From: Halomarina oriensis
GTDB taxonomy: Archaea; Halobacteriota; Halobacteria; Halobacteriales; Haloarculaceae
Length of the DNA stretch: 64,000 nucleotides
Direction of reading: 5' to 3'
Assembly (NCBI RefSeq): GCF_009791395.1
Contig: NZ_WSZK01000011.1
Coordinates: 1-64,000, forward strand
Part shown: positions 8,426-18,132 of the stretch, in pieces
Numbering within the stretch: position 1 is the first letter of the stretch
Layout: the number at the start of each line of letters is the position of its first letter
Position numbers and translations under genes: made by a program
The notes under the pieces: generated by a model
Databases searched by the model: none
The model's input: only the letters and a program-made list of their open reading frames with translations
Told to the model about the DNA's origin: nothing

Positions 8426-11302
8426 ATGGAAACTCCACCGCACGCTCTCGATGCAACGCACGTCGCGCTGGTTGGAGAGGCAGGATGGGTTGACGTGTTC
8501 AGAGACTGGGTGGGAACGAGAACGGATGCGACGGTGCTCGGAGTTTCGACCGCCACGGCTGCGCTCGACATCGTTCGGGAATCCGCCGTCGACTGCGTCA
8601 TCTGTGAGTACACGCTCGACGGTGGGACTGGCATCGAACTCGTGGAGTCGATTCGTGAAGAGACGGCGACACTACCCATCGTGATGTGTACTGCCAGCGG
8701 GGACGAGACAGTAGCGAGCGCCGCCATCGGGGCTGGTGTCTCCGACTACATCGCGTTGGACGAGCCACATAGCGACGAGTTCGACGACGTTCTCGCTCGC
8801 GTAGACCGATGCGTTCGGGACGGGAAGCGATCGATGACACGGCAGGACAGAGCCTGCCAGTTCGACGCGATTTTCCACGACTCCCGGACCGCGACGTGGG
8901 TGCTCGACGCCGTCGGTGCGCTGACTCGCGTCAACGAGACCGCTCGTGATCAGATACCCTATACCGTCGAAGACATCATTGGCGAGCCGTTCTGGACCCT
9001 CCCATGGTGGACGCACGACGAGACAATCCAGACGGACGTACGGCGGGTCGTCGAAACCGCCCTTCAGGGAGAGTTCGGTCATGCCGTCGTCACTCACTCA
9101 CCGGTCACAGAATCGGCGAACGTTGTCGAACTCTCCGCCCGCCCCGTCCACGATGGATTCGGCAATCTCGTCTCAGTGGTCGTCCAGGGAGTGGACATCA
9201 CCGAGCGCGTCACGCTCGAACGCGACCTCCGCCAGTCCGAGGAGCTCCATCGGGTGACGCTCAACAACATGACCGACACGGTCCTCATGACCGACGACAC
9301 CGGTGAGTACACCTATGTCTGCCCGAACGTTCACTTCATCTTCGGCTACACGGACGAGGAGATTCACCAGCACCACCCCATCGACGACCTGCTCGGCGAG
9401 GACCTGTTCGACCGTGACGAACTCGCCGCAAAGGGGGTCCTCAAGAACATCGAGTGTACCGCGACGGACAAGGCGGGCCGGGAACACACGCTGCTCGTCA
9501 ACGTCCGCGAGGTGTCGATCCAAGACGGCTCACTCCTCTACAGCTGTCGTGACATCACGAAGCGGAAACAGCGTGAAGAAGCCTTGGCCACCCTCCACGG
9601 GACGGCCCGAGACTTCCTCTACGCCGAGACGCCGTACGAAATCGCCCAGCACGTCGTCGACGACGCCTCCGGTGTCGTGAACCTCGATGCGAGCGCCGTC
9701 TACCTGTTCGACGCCGACGAAAACGAACTCCAGCCGGTCGCGCAGTCCGCCGCAATGCGGGAGTTGAACGGGCCGCTTCCAGCAGTCCGAACTGACGACC
9801 CCGGACTCGTCAGCCACAGCTTCCTGCACGACGAACCACAGTTCTTCGACGACGTTCACGATTCGGAGCGGCTCGACAACCGTGCGACCGACCTCCGCAG
9901 TGTCGCGTACATCCCGCTCGGTGACCACGGGGTGTTCATCGTCGGTTCGGCAGTCGTTGGACAGTTCGATTCGGTGAGCCGGGAGCTGGCTGACCTCTTG
10001 GCGGCGACCGGTGAGGCCGCACTCGACCGTGTCCGACGTGAAGGACGACTTCGCCGACAGGAACGCGAGCTTCAACAGCGTAACACCGAACTCACCGCGC
10101 TCAATCGCATCAACGAAATCATCCGCGAGATCGATCAGGCACTCGTCGGGGCCGAAACGCGAACGGAGATCGACCACGCCGTCTGCGAACGGTTGACCGA
10201 CGACGACCGATTCGCGTTCGCGTGGATCGGCGTCGTCGACACCGTGGGCGACGTCGTCGAACCGCGCTCGTGGGCCGGTGAGGAGCGGGGGTACCTCGAC
10301 GAGATTTCCTTCACCGTCGCGGAGTCAGGAGTCGAACCGGCTGGCCGGACCGCGGCGACGCAGTCCGTGACGACTGTCGACAACGTCGCCGAGCAGCTTC
10401 GGGAGGAAGCGTGGCGAACAAACGCCCTCTCGCGTGATTTCCTCTCCGTCCTGAGTGTTCCGCTCGCGTACGACGAGTTCACGTACGGTGTCCTGACGGT
10501 GTACGCCGACGCCCAGGACGCGTTCGACGATACCGCACGGGAGGTCGTCGCAGAACTCGGTGAGACGGTCGCGTCGGCGACCAGTGCCATCGAGCGGAAG
10601 AACGCACTGTTGACGACGTCGGTTACCCGCGTCGAGTTCGCCGTTGACGACCCGTCGTTCGTTCTCACGCGCCTCGCGCGGGAAGCGGACTGCCAACTCT
10701 CCTATCGGGGTGGCGTCCAGCAGACCGAGCACGGGAGTGACGTGTTCGTGACGGTTGACGGTGCTTCCGTTGAGGCAGTTCAGGAGGCTGCGAACGCTCT
10801 CGTGGCTATCGAGCGTGTCCAGCCGATCAGTTCAGACGCGTCTGGTGGCGTCGTCCGATTACGAATCGCACAGCCGTTCTTGGCACTCGAACTGGCGGGC
10901 CACGGTGCAGTGCTTCAGCAAATCGTCGCCTCGGACGCAGAGACAACGCTCCGAATCGACATCCCGGAGTCAGTCGACGTCCGCCACATCACGCGGCTGG
11001 TGTCGAATTCGGTCGACGGGGTTGACCTCCGGTCGAAGCGGACGCTCGACGGGTCGTCGACGCGGGACCTCTACTCGCGATTCCTCGAACGGGTCACCGA
11101 CCGGCAACTCGAGGTGATCCAGACTGCCTACTACAGCGGCTTCTTCGAAGCACCACGTGAGAGCACGGGTGAAGATGTCGCGGCTGCGCTCGATATCTCA
11201 CCAGCAGCGTTCTACCGGCACGCACGGACAGTGCAACGGAAGCTCTTCTCGACGTTGTTCGATGAGGTCGGTGTCGCCGCGTTCCCAGCCACCGAAAGCT
11301 GA
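8426..11302 (+). CDS. Bat-type multidomain sensor regulator (receiver-PAS-PAS-GAF-GAF-HTH_10)
   Basis: This 958-aa cytosolic regulator has the order: N-terminal receiver-like domain (about 10-130), PAS (about 140-260), PAS (about 265-385, VTLNNMTDTVLMTDDTGEYT), GAF (about 390-540), a second GAF-like region (about 565-715), a Bat domain (about 730-890) and a C-terminal HTH_10 (RQLEVIQTAYYSGFFEAPRE..., about 895-945). In the receiver the usual phospho-acceptor aspartate is glutamate (CEYTLDGG, E61), and the conserved lysine after the TG-type motif is absent. The receiver is therefore probably not phosphorylated and may be locked. The ATG at 8426 gives the best domain fit. Target genes are unknown. 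It resembles bacterio-opsin activator relatives that sense redox or light. Confidence 0.92.
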   Translation: METPPHALDATHVALVGEAGWVDVFRDWVGTRTDATVLGVSTATAALDIVRESAVDCVICEYTLDGGTGIELVESIREETATLPIVMCTASGDETVASAAIGAGVSDYIALDEPHSDEFDDVLARVDRCVRDGKRSMTRQDRACQFDAIFHDSRTATWVLDAVGALTRVNETARDQIPYTVEDIIGEPFWTLPWWTHDETIQTDVRRVVETALQGEFGHAVVTHSPVTESANVVELSARPVHDGFGNLVSVVVQGVDITERVTLERDLRQSEELHRVTLNNMTDTVLMTDDTGEYTYVCPNVHFIFGYTDEEIHQHHPIDDLLGEDLFDRDELAAKGVLKNIECTATDKAGREHTLLVNVREVSIQDGSLLYSCRDITKRKQREEALATLHGTARDFLYAETPYEIAQHVVDDASGVVNLDASAVYLFDADENELQPVAQSAAMRELNGPLPAVRTDDPGLVSHSFLHDEPQFFDDVHDSERLDNRATDLRSVAYIPLGDHGVFIVGSAVVGQFDSVSRELADLLAATGEAALDRVRREGRLRRQERELQQRNTELTALNRINEIIREIDQALVGAETRTEIDHAVCERLTDDDRFAFAWIGVVDTVGDVVEPRSWAGEERGYLDEISFTVAESGVEPAGRTAATQSVTTVDNVAEQLREEAWRTNALSRDFLSVLSVPLAYDEFTYGVLTVYADAQDAFDDTAREVVAELGETVASATSAIERKNALLTTSVTRVEFAVDDPSFVLTRLAREADCQLSYRGGVQQTEHGSDVFVTVDGASVEAVQEAANALVAIERVQPISSDASGGVVRLRIAQPFLALELAGHGAVLQQIVASDAETTLRIDIPESVDVRHITRLVSNSVDGVDLRSKRTLDGSSTRDLYSRFLERVTDRQLEVIQTAYYSGFFEAPRESTGEDVAAALDISPAAFYRHARTVQRKLFSTLFDEVGVAAFPATES

Positions 11303-11468
11303 TGTCGGGGCATCGCATCTGAATTCGCCGCATGCGACTACGGACGCGCTGTCCAGCATTACTCGCCACGCCGGTTTAAGGGGTTGAATAACGAATGTCT
11401 GCCACACACACTAGCGTGATGTTGAACTAGTGCGCCGATACGCTGATACCGTGTAGATTCTCGTGACG

Positions 11469-11612
11469 ATGAGAGATGTCGAATACGACCCTCAAGAGGA
11501 ATCGGCGTACGAGTGCTTCGACTGCGGTACCATCGTGGTCGAGGAATCCTGTCCGCGTTCGTGCCCCGACTGTGGTGGCTCGATGCGTAACCGACTGACG
11601 ACGTTCGAGTAG
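11469..11612 (+). CDS. zinc-ribbon miniprotein, rubrerythrin-like
   Basis: This 47-aa ORF begins MRDVEYDPQEESAYECFDCG and ends RNRLTTFE. Two CxxC knuckles (ECFDCG and SCPDCG) form a rubredoxin/zinc-ribbon fold like the short haloarchaeal rubrerythrin-like domain proteins. It ends three bases before the glutamate dehydrogenase ATG, so the two are almost certainly one transcript. Codon use has strong G/C at third positions, supporting a real gene. The role is unknown; small CPxCG-type proteins are often regulators or redox/zinc adaptors in haloarchaea. Confidence 0.82.
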   Translation: MRDVEYDPQEESAYECFDCGTIVVEESCPRSCPDCGGSMRNRLTTFE

Positions 11613-11615
11613 GCC

Positions 11616-12902
11616 ATGGCAACCGATTCACAGCAGACGACGCAATCTGAGTCGCCCGAAGACGACGAACCCGCTATCGAGACGGCCCGGCGCCAACTCG
11701 ACCACGCGGCCGAGCAGTTCGACATCGACCGGAGTATCGTCGAACGCCTCAAACATCCGGCGAAGGTGACGGAAGTCGCCGTTCCCATCGAGCGTGACGA
11801 CGGCACCGTCGAGGTATTCACTGGGTTTCGTGCCCAACACGACAGCGTTCGTGGACCGTTCAAAGGTGGGCTCCGGTACCATCCCGACGTTACCCGCGAC
11901 GAGTGTGTTGGGCTGTCGATGTGGATGACCTGGAAGTGCGCCGTCATGGATATCCCGTTCGGTGGCGCAAAGGGCGGCGTCGTCGTCAACCCCAAGCGCC
12001 TGAGCGACGGGGAGACCGAACGCCTCACTCGCCGGTTCGCACAGGAGATTCGAGACGTTATCGGGCCGAACCGAGACATTCCCGCCCCCGATATGGGGAC
12101 GAACGCACAGACAATGGCCTGGATGATGGACGCCTACAGCATGCAGGTCGGAGAGACGACGCCCGGTGTCGTCACTGGCAAACCTCCGATAGTGGGCGGG
12201 AGTTACGGTCGTGAGGAAGCCCCCGGCCGAAGTGTGGCGATTGTCACTCGCGAGACGTGTGAACACTACGGGATGTCGCTGGACCACGCGACGGTTGCTG
12301 TCCAAGGATTCGGCAGCGTCGGTGCGAACGCCGCTCGGTTGCTCGACGAATGGGATGCAGACGTCGTCGCGGTCAGTGACGTCAACGGTGCCGTCTACGA
12401 CCCAGATGGACTCGATATCGCGTCGATTCCGACCCACGACGAGGAACCGGAGGCCGTGACGAAGAACGCGACTGACGTACTGCCCAACGAGGAACTGCTC
12501 GAACTCGATGTCGACGTCCTGATTCCCGCTGCTGTTGGGAACGTCATCACCGAGCAGAACGCAGACGCGATTCAGGCATCACTCGTCATCGAGGGGGCGA
12601 ATGGTCCGACGACATCGAGTGCAGACGCGATGCTCCACGAGCGAGAGATACCAGTGGTCCCCGACATCCTCGCCAACGCGGGCGGCGTGACCGTCTCGTA
12701 CTTCGAGTGGCTACAGGACATCAATCGCCGTGCCTGGTCGCTCGACCGCGTCAACGACGAACTCGAAGAGGAGATGCAGACTGCCTGGGGTGAGGTTCGG
12801 GACGTCGTCGAAGAACAGGACGTTTCGTGGCGAGATGCGGCCTACGCGGTTGCCCTTTCGCGAATCGCCGATGCTCACGGCTCGCGAGGGCTCTGGCCGT
12901 AG
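11616..12902 (+). CDS. gdhA: glutamate dehydrogenase (Glu/Leu/Phe/Val family)
   Basis: This 428-aa cytosolic enzyme interconverts glutamate and 2-oxoglutarate plus ammonia. The substrate-site motif [16 protein letters not shown] holds the conserved lysines, [12 protein letters not shown] is the following signature, and [17 protein letters not shown] is the dinucleotide-binding Rossmann motif. Length is typical of haloarchaeal hexameric GDHs. Haloarchaea often carry several paralogues with different cofactor preference, and this one cannot be assigned to NAD or NADP by eye. It follows a 47-aa zinc-ribbon ORF by three bases. Confidence 0.96.
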   Translation: MATDSQQTTQSESPEDDEPAIETARRQLDHAAEQFDIDRSIVERLKHPAKVTEVAVPIERDDGTVEVFTGFRAQHDSVRGPFKGGLRYHPDVTRDECVGLSMWMTWKCAVMDIPFGGAKGGVVVNPKRLSDGETERLTRRFAQEIRDVIGPNRDIPAPDMGTNAQTMAWMMDAYSMQVGETTPGVVTGKPPIVGGSYGREEAPGRSVAIVTRETCEHYGMSLDHATVAVQGFGSVGANAARLLDEWDADVVAVSDVNGAVYDPDGLDIASIPTHDEEPEAVTKNATDVLPNEELLELDVDVLIPAAVGNVITEQNADAIQASLVIEGANGPTTSSADAMLHEREIPVVPDILANAGGVTVSYFEWLQDINRRAWSLDRVNDELEEEMQTAWGEVRDVVEEQDVSWRDAAYAVALSRIADAHGSRGLWP

Positions 12903-13015
12903 CGACGAGGCGCTCCATATTCGCTCACCGACGGTGTTCAGCAGCGATTCATCGAACTTTCTCGTATGAGGAGTTCACACACAGTAATGGTGTGAGAGAC
13001 GAGCCCAGCACGTCA

Positions 13016-13674
13016 ATGCTTTTCGCTCCAGACGTCGTACCGGGTTCCGTTGTGACCCATTCTGTCCTCACGATGTATGCAGACTACGCCTGTCCGTTCT
13101 GTTACCTCCAACATCAGGTGCTGAAAGACGGCCACGACGAGGCGCTACACGACGTCGAGATAGAGTGGCACCCGTACGATCTTCGTCACGAACATGAACC
13201 GAAAACGGGGGCCTGGGTGACGACTGGACCGGCGGCTATCCTGACCGGGTCCAACAGTCCATCCAGCAGTTGAAGACGGAGTACGGTGAACGAGATATGC
13301 TCAGCCCACACGACGTTCCCCGTGTCGACTCGCTACTGGCACAGTCGACCAGCCTGCACGTCCGACGACAGCACCCCAAATGGTGGTCCGAATTCGACGA
13401 TGCTGTCTTTCGAGCACGCTGGGTGAACGGTCGCGATATCGGCAGTGTCGACACGCTCAGGAGTATCGCCGAAGAGACGGGAGTTCCCGGCGATACCGTT
13501 CGAGAGGTGACTCTGGACGGGCGAGACCGCTCAGCACTGTTCGAGTGTTTTGAGGAGGCCCGACGTCGTGGTGTTACCGACGTACCCACGTTCGTACACC
13601 AAGACGACAGCCTAACTGGCGTACACACGACCGAGAGGCTGCAGCAGCTCGTTGCTGAGTCCAGCTCCGAGTAA
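13016..13674 (+). pseudogene. DsbA/FrnE-family thioredoxin-like protein, frameshifted
   Basis: The 5' part reads MLFAPDVVPGSVVTHSVLTM then YADYACPFCYLQHQ, a DsbA-family start with a CPFC redox motif. After the LRHEHEP segment the frame runs into a stop at about 13273. The homologous continuation (DDWTGGYPDRVQQSIQQLKTEYG) is in another frame and runs to 13674, ending with the expected thioredoxin segment DVPTFVHQDD. One indel around 13205-13222 joins them. Either the gene is inactivated or the base call is wrong. FrnE-like proteins are polyketide/disulfide-type oxidoreductases. No partner is adjacent. Confidence 0.8.
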
Positions 13675-14088
13675 CACCGAACTGAGCGATTCGGGTGTCG
13701 TACACCAATACCGTGACCTCGTGGTTCGCTCCCGCAGTGAGTGGTCGTCTCGCTGACGTCGTCACCGACAGACCCGTTCTGTGAGGATTGGCAACGCTCC
13801 ATTGGATGCAGCGTGTCGCACTCGGACGATTCTACGCAGAAAACTGACCACTGTGGAGTACAATTGCCTCGAAACCAACGGGGACCGAAGAACCAGAACA
13901 GGGCTGTTAGCGTGCGAGAAGCTCACCCTCGACCGGCAGCGGGTGGCCGTTGACGAACGACGCGTCCGAAGACGCCAACCACACGACTGACGACGGGGTC
14001 TGCCATGCCTTCGACTGCGACGCTATAGAGGCAACAGGAAGTCGGCTGTGAAGGAAGCATTGTAGCAGTAGACGCGAGACGGGGGTGT
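13675..14088. other. intergenic, no gene seen
   Basis: The short open frames here lack haloarchaeal composition and start sites. I see no RNA gene or clear repeat. Confidence 0.5.
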
Positions 14089-14451
14089 ATGGAGGTCGAT
14101 GAACACGCCACTACCGACGACACCTTCGACCTGCTCAGCCACAACCGGCGTCGGCTTGCCCTCCAGCATTTCAAGCAGAACGACAACCCCGGCGACGTCG
14201 ACACGCTCGCTCGTCGGGTCGCGCGGTGGGAACAGTCCCTGGCGACCGCCCCGGCGGACGTTGAGGTTGAGCAGGTCGGAATGGCGCTCGAATGCACCCA
14301 CCTCCCGAAGTTCGAGGAGATCGGGCTCATCGAGAGCCATCCTGAGGAGGGTATCGTCACGATGGAGAGTGCGGCCATCGCCGCCGCCATGGCGAACGCC
14401 ATCGCCGTCATCGAATTCTTCTTCGACGGCGCGGCCACCGACGGCGACTGA
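14089..14451 (+). CDS. small haloarchaeal HTH-like protein (DUF7344-type)
   Basis: This 120-aa protein has an N-terminal winged-helix-like core: DDTFDLLSHNRRRLALQHF is the usual start of this haloarchaeal family, followed by DVDTLARRVARWE. The C-terminus has an alanine-rich helix (SAAIAAAMANAIAVIEFFF) that could be a dimerisation helix or weak membrane segment. It is probably a transcriptional regulator of unknown target. A purine-rich GGGGGTGT immediately precedes the ATG. It is not part of an obvious operon. Confidence 0.75.
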   Translation: MEVDEHATTDDTFDLLSHNRRRLALQHFKQNDNPGDVDTLARRVARWEQSLATAPADVEVEQVGMALECTHLPKFEEIGLIESHPEEGIVTMESAAIAAAMANAIAVIEFFFDGAATDGD

Positions 14452-14883
14452 CCCACGTCGGCAACCGTTATCGAGCGCCGACGACTTCACTCGCCATCGC
14501 TGAACATCATCTTGAGCGTAAAAAGATAGAATACCAGTAACTTCGTGGTCGAAGGTGACGACGGCCCCTCTGCCTTCGGGAGTGTGTCAGAGGCGCCCGA
14601 AGTACGACCGTCGTCAGGGGCGGCCGGTATCGGGCGACAGTGTTCCCACCTGCTGTCCGCCCGCCGGTCGACCGCCGGGTCACGTGGGTTCCTTCCCACG
14701 GAACGCCCCTCTTTCGTTTCGGAGGCTGCGAGGTGTCGATGCGCCGCCACGGAGACGAACCGAGACGTCACTCGTCCGGGCGACCCCAGCACGGAGAATC
14801 GAGCCAGCGTCGTCCAGCAACTCGTGACTGTCCGGGGCATCGTCCCCGAGCGTTTTTATCAGGGACTGTCGGACCGGACTAGC
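14452..14883. other. 432-bp intergenic region with a TATA-like element
   Basis: No credible gene is seen. Near the right end, CGTTTTTATC (14851-14860) places a TATA-like element about 25-30 bp before the ATG at 14884, consistent with a leaderless transcript. The open frame continuing upstream from that gene is poor in coding signal. Confidence 0.5.
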
Positions 14884-15564
14884 ATGATTGTTATCGCCGA
14901 CATCAGCGTCCCGGCGAGCCAATTTCCGCTCGGACGGGTGCTCGAAGCGTTCCCGGAGGTGGAGATCGAGCTCGAGCGACTCATCCCGCTCACCGAGGGA
15001 GTCATTCCGCTGATCTGGGTCCGTGATGCGGACGCCGACGCCATCGAAGCGACACTCGGGGACGACCCCGTGACGGAGTCGGTGCGGCGACTCACCCGGG
15101 TCGGACAACGAGTGCTCTATCAGGTCGAGTGGACGCTGGGCGTCGACGGCCTTGTGCAGTCGTTCATCGACTCGGAGGCACAGGTCGTCATCGGGGAGGG
15201 GACGGCGACCGTCTGGGACTTCCGACTGCAGTTCCAGTCGCGAGGAGACTTGGAGACGTTCCGTGCGTCCTGCGAGGAGAAAGACATCTCGCTCAGCCTC
15301 CGTCGTCTCTACAACCCAGCGCTCCCCGAGAACTCCCAGAGTCTCTCGGAGAGACAGTCCGAGGCGCTCATGACCGCCTACCGGGCCGGGTACTTCGAGG
15401 TGCCACGCGAGGTGAAACTGAGCGACATCGCCGCCGAGTTCGACATCAGCGACAGTGCGTTCTCCCAACGAATCCGCCGGGGCTCCTCGGCGCTCATCGC
15501 CGAGACACTCATCCCCGAGTTCGGGCGACGCGGAGGGCGCTCGGACTCGATCCCGTGGGGCTGA
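14884..15564 (+). CDS. Bat-type HTH_10 transcriptional regulator
   Basis: This 226-aa protein has an N-terminal Bat-like sensory region (about 1-160, starting MIVIADISVPASQFPLGRVL) and a C-terminal HTH_10 domain (LSERQSEALMTAYRAGYFEV..., about 168-220). It belongs to the large haloarchaeal family of short Bacterio-opsin-activator-type regulators. I chose the ATG at 14884 because family members start MxxIADxxVPA and because of a TATA element 25-30 bp upstream. The longer frame from 14545 is not supported. The target genes are not evident; both neighbouring regions are gene-poor. Confidence 0.9.
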   Translation: MIVIADISVPASQFPLGRVLEAFPEVEIELERLIPLTEGVIPLIWVRDADADAIEATLGDDPVTESVRRLTRVGQRVLYQVEWTLGVDGLVQSFIDSEAQVVIGEGTATVWDFRLQFQSRGDLETFRASCEEKDISLSLRRLYNPALPENSQSLSERQSEALMTAYRAGYFEVPREVKLSDIAAEFDISDSAFSQRIRRGSSALIAETLIPEFGRRGGRSDSIPWG

Positions 15565-16600
15565 ACGAGAGGGGCCACTTGTGGGGCCAATACCGCACGA
15601 CGACAAAACATGTGGGACTCACGCGCTTTATTTACCAAAACCCGCAATCGACGTGTGACAGGTGACTGCCATCCCAATGAGCCTGCTGAGAGACGACTCG
15701 GGTGGACAGAACAGCGCCGTCGACTATCAACCGCTCACTGGATAACGAATGGTACTGTCTACCGGCCATGTGGTTTGTAGAAATCCACCCTCCGAAGTCA
15801 GGGCTTCCATCTCTCAAAAGATCGTATATCAATATGTGGTTTACTTGCTTCGATATCGCCACTCAAACGCCGAAGGTTTGGTTCTGAGTCCGCCTACCGA
15901 AGGAATACGCTCTCGGGCAAACTCACTTTGTTATAATGAAGTACAACAAAGTGATTTTGAGGCGCCCATCCCGTATAGGGACCGTTGACTCTTCTCTCAG
16001 AGCGACGGGCACTTCCTTACGACACAGAGTCGAGAGTAGTTTCGGCCTCGTTACCACTGTACCATTCGTTCGAGTACAGTCGATATCGCCTACCGCTCAC
16101 CGATGGTTGGTATTCATTTACAACCAAATTCGCCACGCTCAGGATCTCTGGGCGGCGATTCACTGCCCATGGCCCTCGGCGGGCCTAGCTGGGCTTTCCC
16201 ATCTCGCCGCACCATTCACCGAAGCTATCCTATCCATTCGTCTTTTTCAGCACAAGGAGCCCGTGTTCCAATTGGGTAGCTGAACTCTGGCTCCAGTCTT
16301 CCCCGATGTTTCAGCCTTTGTGCCACTTCTCTACGGCAGCGTAATCGAGGGCAGCACAAATCCCGCCAGTACAAGCGTCTCGAAGTGTCGGAAACTCTAC
16401 TCGCAGATGGCCCCCTCTTCACTACCCATGTCGGTGGTCGTCTGTCACCGGATCGACTGGCCTCTGGATGAATCGATTGGTCCGGTTGGCAACTGACGAT
16501 AGGCGTTGTACGGCGGCGTCTGCCGACCGGATCCTGTGGGCATGTGTGTTTTGGAAACGACCTGCCCCAGTCGTTCAATCGATCTTCACTGCAAACACTC

Positions 16601-16755
16601 ATTAGTTGTGTTCAGTAGTGTTGTTCATTGGTTGTGTTCATACTCCTGCGGCCGTTGCTCTTCGTCGGGTACATGCGGTGGTTACATGGGCTGTTATCAT
16701 TCATTGTTTGCACTCCTGAGTATTGTTCATTAGTTGTGTTCACCGGTTGTGTTCA
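16601..16755 (+). repeat. TTGTGTTCA repeat cluster upstream of parA
   Basis: Four copies of an ATTrGTTGTGTTCA unit occur at 16601-16614, 16627-16640, 16729-16742 and 16742-16755, with diverged initial bases in the last. Start spacings are 26 bp for the first pair and 13 bp for the second pair, so they are in phase by a 13-bp unit. Shorter TTGTTCA units lie at 16621, 16723 and just before parA at about 16801. The arrangement fits a partition centromere, iterons or an autoregulatory operator. Confidence 0.7.
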
Positions 16756-16825
16756 TTAACTGCACTCAGCAAATACATTCAGTTGTTGCACCAACAGTTT
16801 TTGTTCATGAATGCGTCTGACGTGG

Positions 16826-16833
16826 TTTGATAA
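16826..16833 (+). promoter_or_regulatory. TATA-like element of parA
   Basis: TTTGATAAT lies 23-30 bp before the ATG at 16856, just downstream of the TGTTCA repeats. Confidence 0.5.
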
Positions 16834-16855
16834 TGGATGCCTCTAATCAACGGTT

Positions 16856-17731
16856 ATGTTGTCGTACTCGACGTACAGCGAGGCTGGTGGGGTGGGAAAA
16901 ACCACGACGGCCGCAAATCTAGCGGTCGCGCACGCTCGTGGAGGACTCAAGCCACTGGTGGTCCCGCTCGACCCGCAGGACGGTGACCTCTCCCGGTTGT
17001 TCGGTGTCGACGACCAACGAACAGAATCGATCGACAATCTGGTCAGACACATGATTCGACGACCGAAGGGTGACTTCAATAACCTCGTCCGGACGGTCGA
17101 AGGGGTCGATATCCTCCCCGAACACAACATGCTCTCGGACCTCGCGACGTTTCTCCAACGGGAGAAAGAACAAGCCGAGGCGATGGGAGAAGCGTACGGA
17201 ATCCATTCCCAGTTGCTTCGGGTCCTCCGCGAGGCCGGAATCCCAGACGAGTACGATGTCCTCATCTGTGATCCCCCTGCCACGGAGGGGCCGCATCTCT
17301 ACAACGCGATCCATGCGACTCGGTCGCTCGTCATCCCTGTCGAGCCGAGTGCGAAAGGCCGTGCCGCCGTAGAAGGACTCGAATCACTCGTCGCTGGGTT
17401 CGAGGACCAACTCGAAGTCGACGTCGGTGTCCTGGCAGCGGTCCCTATCGGGTTCAAGAACACCCGAGACCAGCGAACGATTCTCGACGACATCGAGTAT
17501 GCGATCCCCGAGATCATCGGCGAACGCGCCTCACTCATGGAAGGCTGTTGGATGCAACAGTGTTCCGCGTTCAGGTACGTCAGAGAGTTTCGCGACAGGC
17601 AACGTGAATACGAACGCGAGACGCTCGCGCAGTTCGACCGGCTCGCTCGCTACCTCGAGCGCGAGGTGGGGATTGAGGCACCGAACCCACCGAGGCCGGG
17701 CGACGTCGACCACGAGGTGATAATCGCATGA
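16856..17731 (+). CDS. parA: ParA-family partition ATPase
   Basis: This 291-aa P-loop ATPase segregates replicon DNA. The deviant Walker A reads EAGGVGKTTTAANLA (about residues 9-23). The usual signature lysine (KGGxGKT) is alanine, while the P-loop lysine is kept. Further motifs are LVVPLDPQDGDLS (switch I-like), DVLICDPPA (Walker B) and SLVIPVEPSAKG. This form is common in haloarchaeal ParA/Soj homologues on plasmids. It overlaps the next gene by ATGA. TGTTCA repeats directly upstream could be its centromere or operator. Confidence 0.93.
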   Translation: MLSYSTYSEAGGVGKTTTAANLAVAHARGGLKPLVVPLDPQDGDLSRLFGVDDQRTESIDNLVRHMIRRPKGDFNNLVRTVEGVDILPEHNMLSDLATFLQREKEQAEAMGEAYGIHSQLLRVLREAGIPDEYDVLICDPPATEGPHLYNAIHATRSLVIPVEPSAKGRAAVEGLESLVAGFEDQLEVDVGVLAAVPIGFKNTRDQRTILDDIEYAIPEIIGERASLMEGCWMQQCSAFRYVREFRDRQREYERETLAQFDRLARYLEREVGIEAPNPPRPGDVDHEVIIA

Positions 17732-18132
17732 CGGGGATGAAGGAGGGGGCTGGCGAGGACCCGTTCGCAGAGGACCCGGAGTCGAAAGCCGAGTCGCATG
17801 AAACCGAAGAACTGGGAGAACGCGAAGTCGGTGGCTCCTCGACGGAATCCAAAGAGGGGAGCCGACAGGAGGCAGGGAGCCGGCAGTCGATGCGGATTCC
17901 GTACAAGTTCCGTCGTGATGGCGTTCAGGACGGTCGTGACCGAGTCCCACTGTTCTTACATCCGAAGACGAAGAGTGCCGAGCGAGACGCGCTCCACGAA
18001 CTCGAAGACCGCTTCGACGACAGCGTTTCGTTAACCGACCTGCGGGAGGCGCTCGTGATGGTCGGGTTGGACCATCTCGACGAAGTCGAACTCCACCTCG
18101 AAGAGTGGGGGTACGGACTGACGTTCGACTGA
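17728..18132 (+). CDS. parA-partner protein, putative centromere-binding
   Basis: This 134-aa protein has a disordered, acidic/serine-rich N-terminus (1-55, rich in E, S and G) and a folded C-terminus (about 56-134: RIPYKFRRDGVQDGRDRVPL ... DLREALVMVGLDHLDEVELHLEEWGYGLTFD). Proteins like this regularly follow haloarchaeal parA genes, and the ATGA overlap implies coupled expression. A ParB-like or adaptor role is inferred from position. No ParB nuclease motif or clear HTH is visible. Confidence 0.75.
   Translation: MTGMKEGAGEDPFAEDPESKAESHETEELGEREVGGSSTESKEGSRQEAGSRQSMRIPYKFRRDGVQDGRDRVPLFLHPKTKSAERDALHELEDRFDDSVSLTDLREALVMVGLDHLDEVELHLEEWGYGLTFD

Larger units (their letters stand above)
15565..16855. 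other. 1.3-kb gene desert upstream of parA
   Basis: This stretch is visibly richer in A+T than the rest of the window, with many stops in all frames. A few minus-strand bits around 16280-16400 read like protein (for example CAALDYAAVEKWH) but are broken by stops, which suggests a decayed gene. The right 250 bp holds TGTTCA repeats leading to parA. It may act as a centromere, origin or integration scar. No intact gene is seen. Confidence 0.6.
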
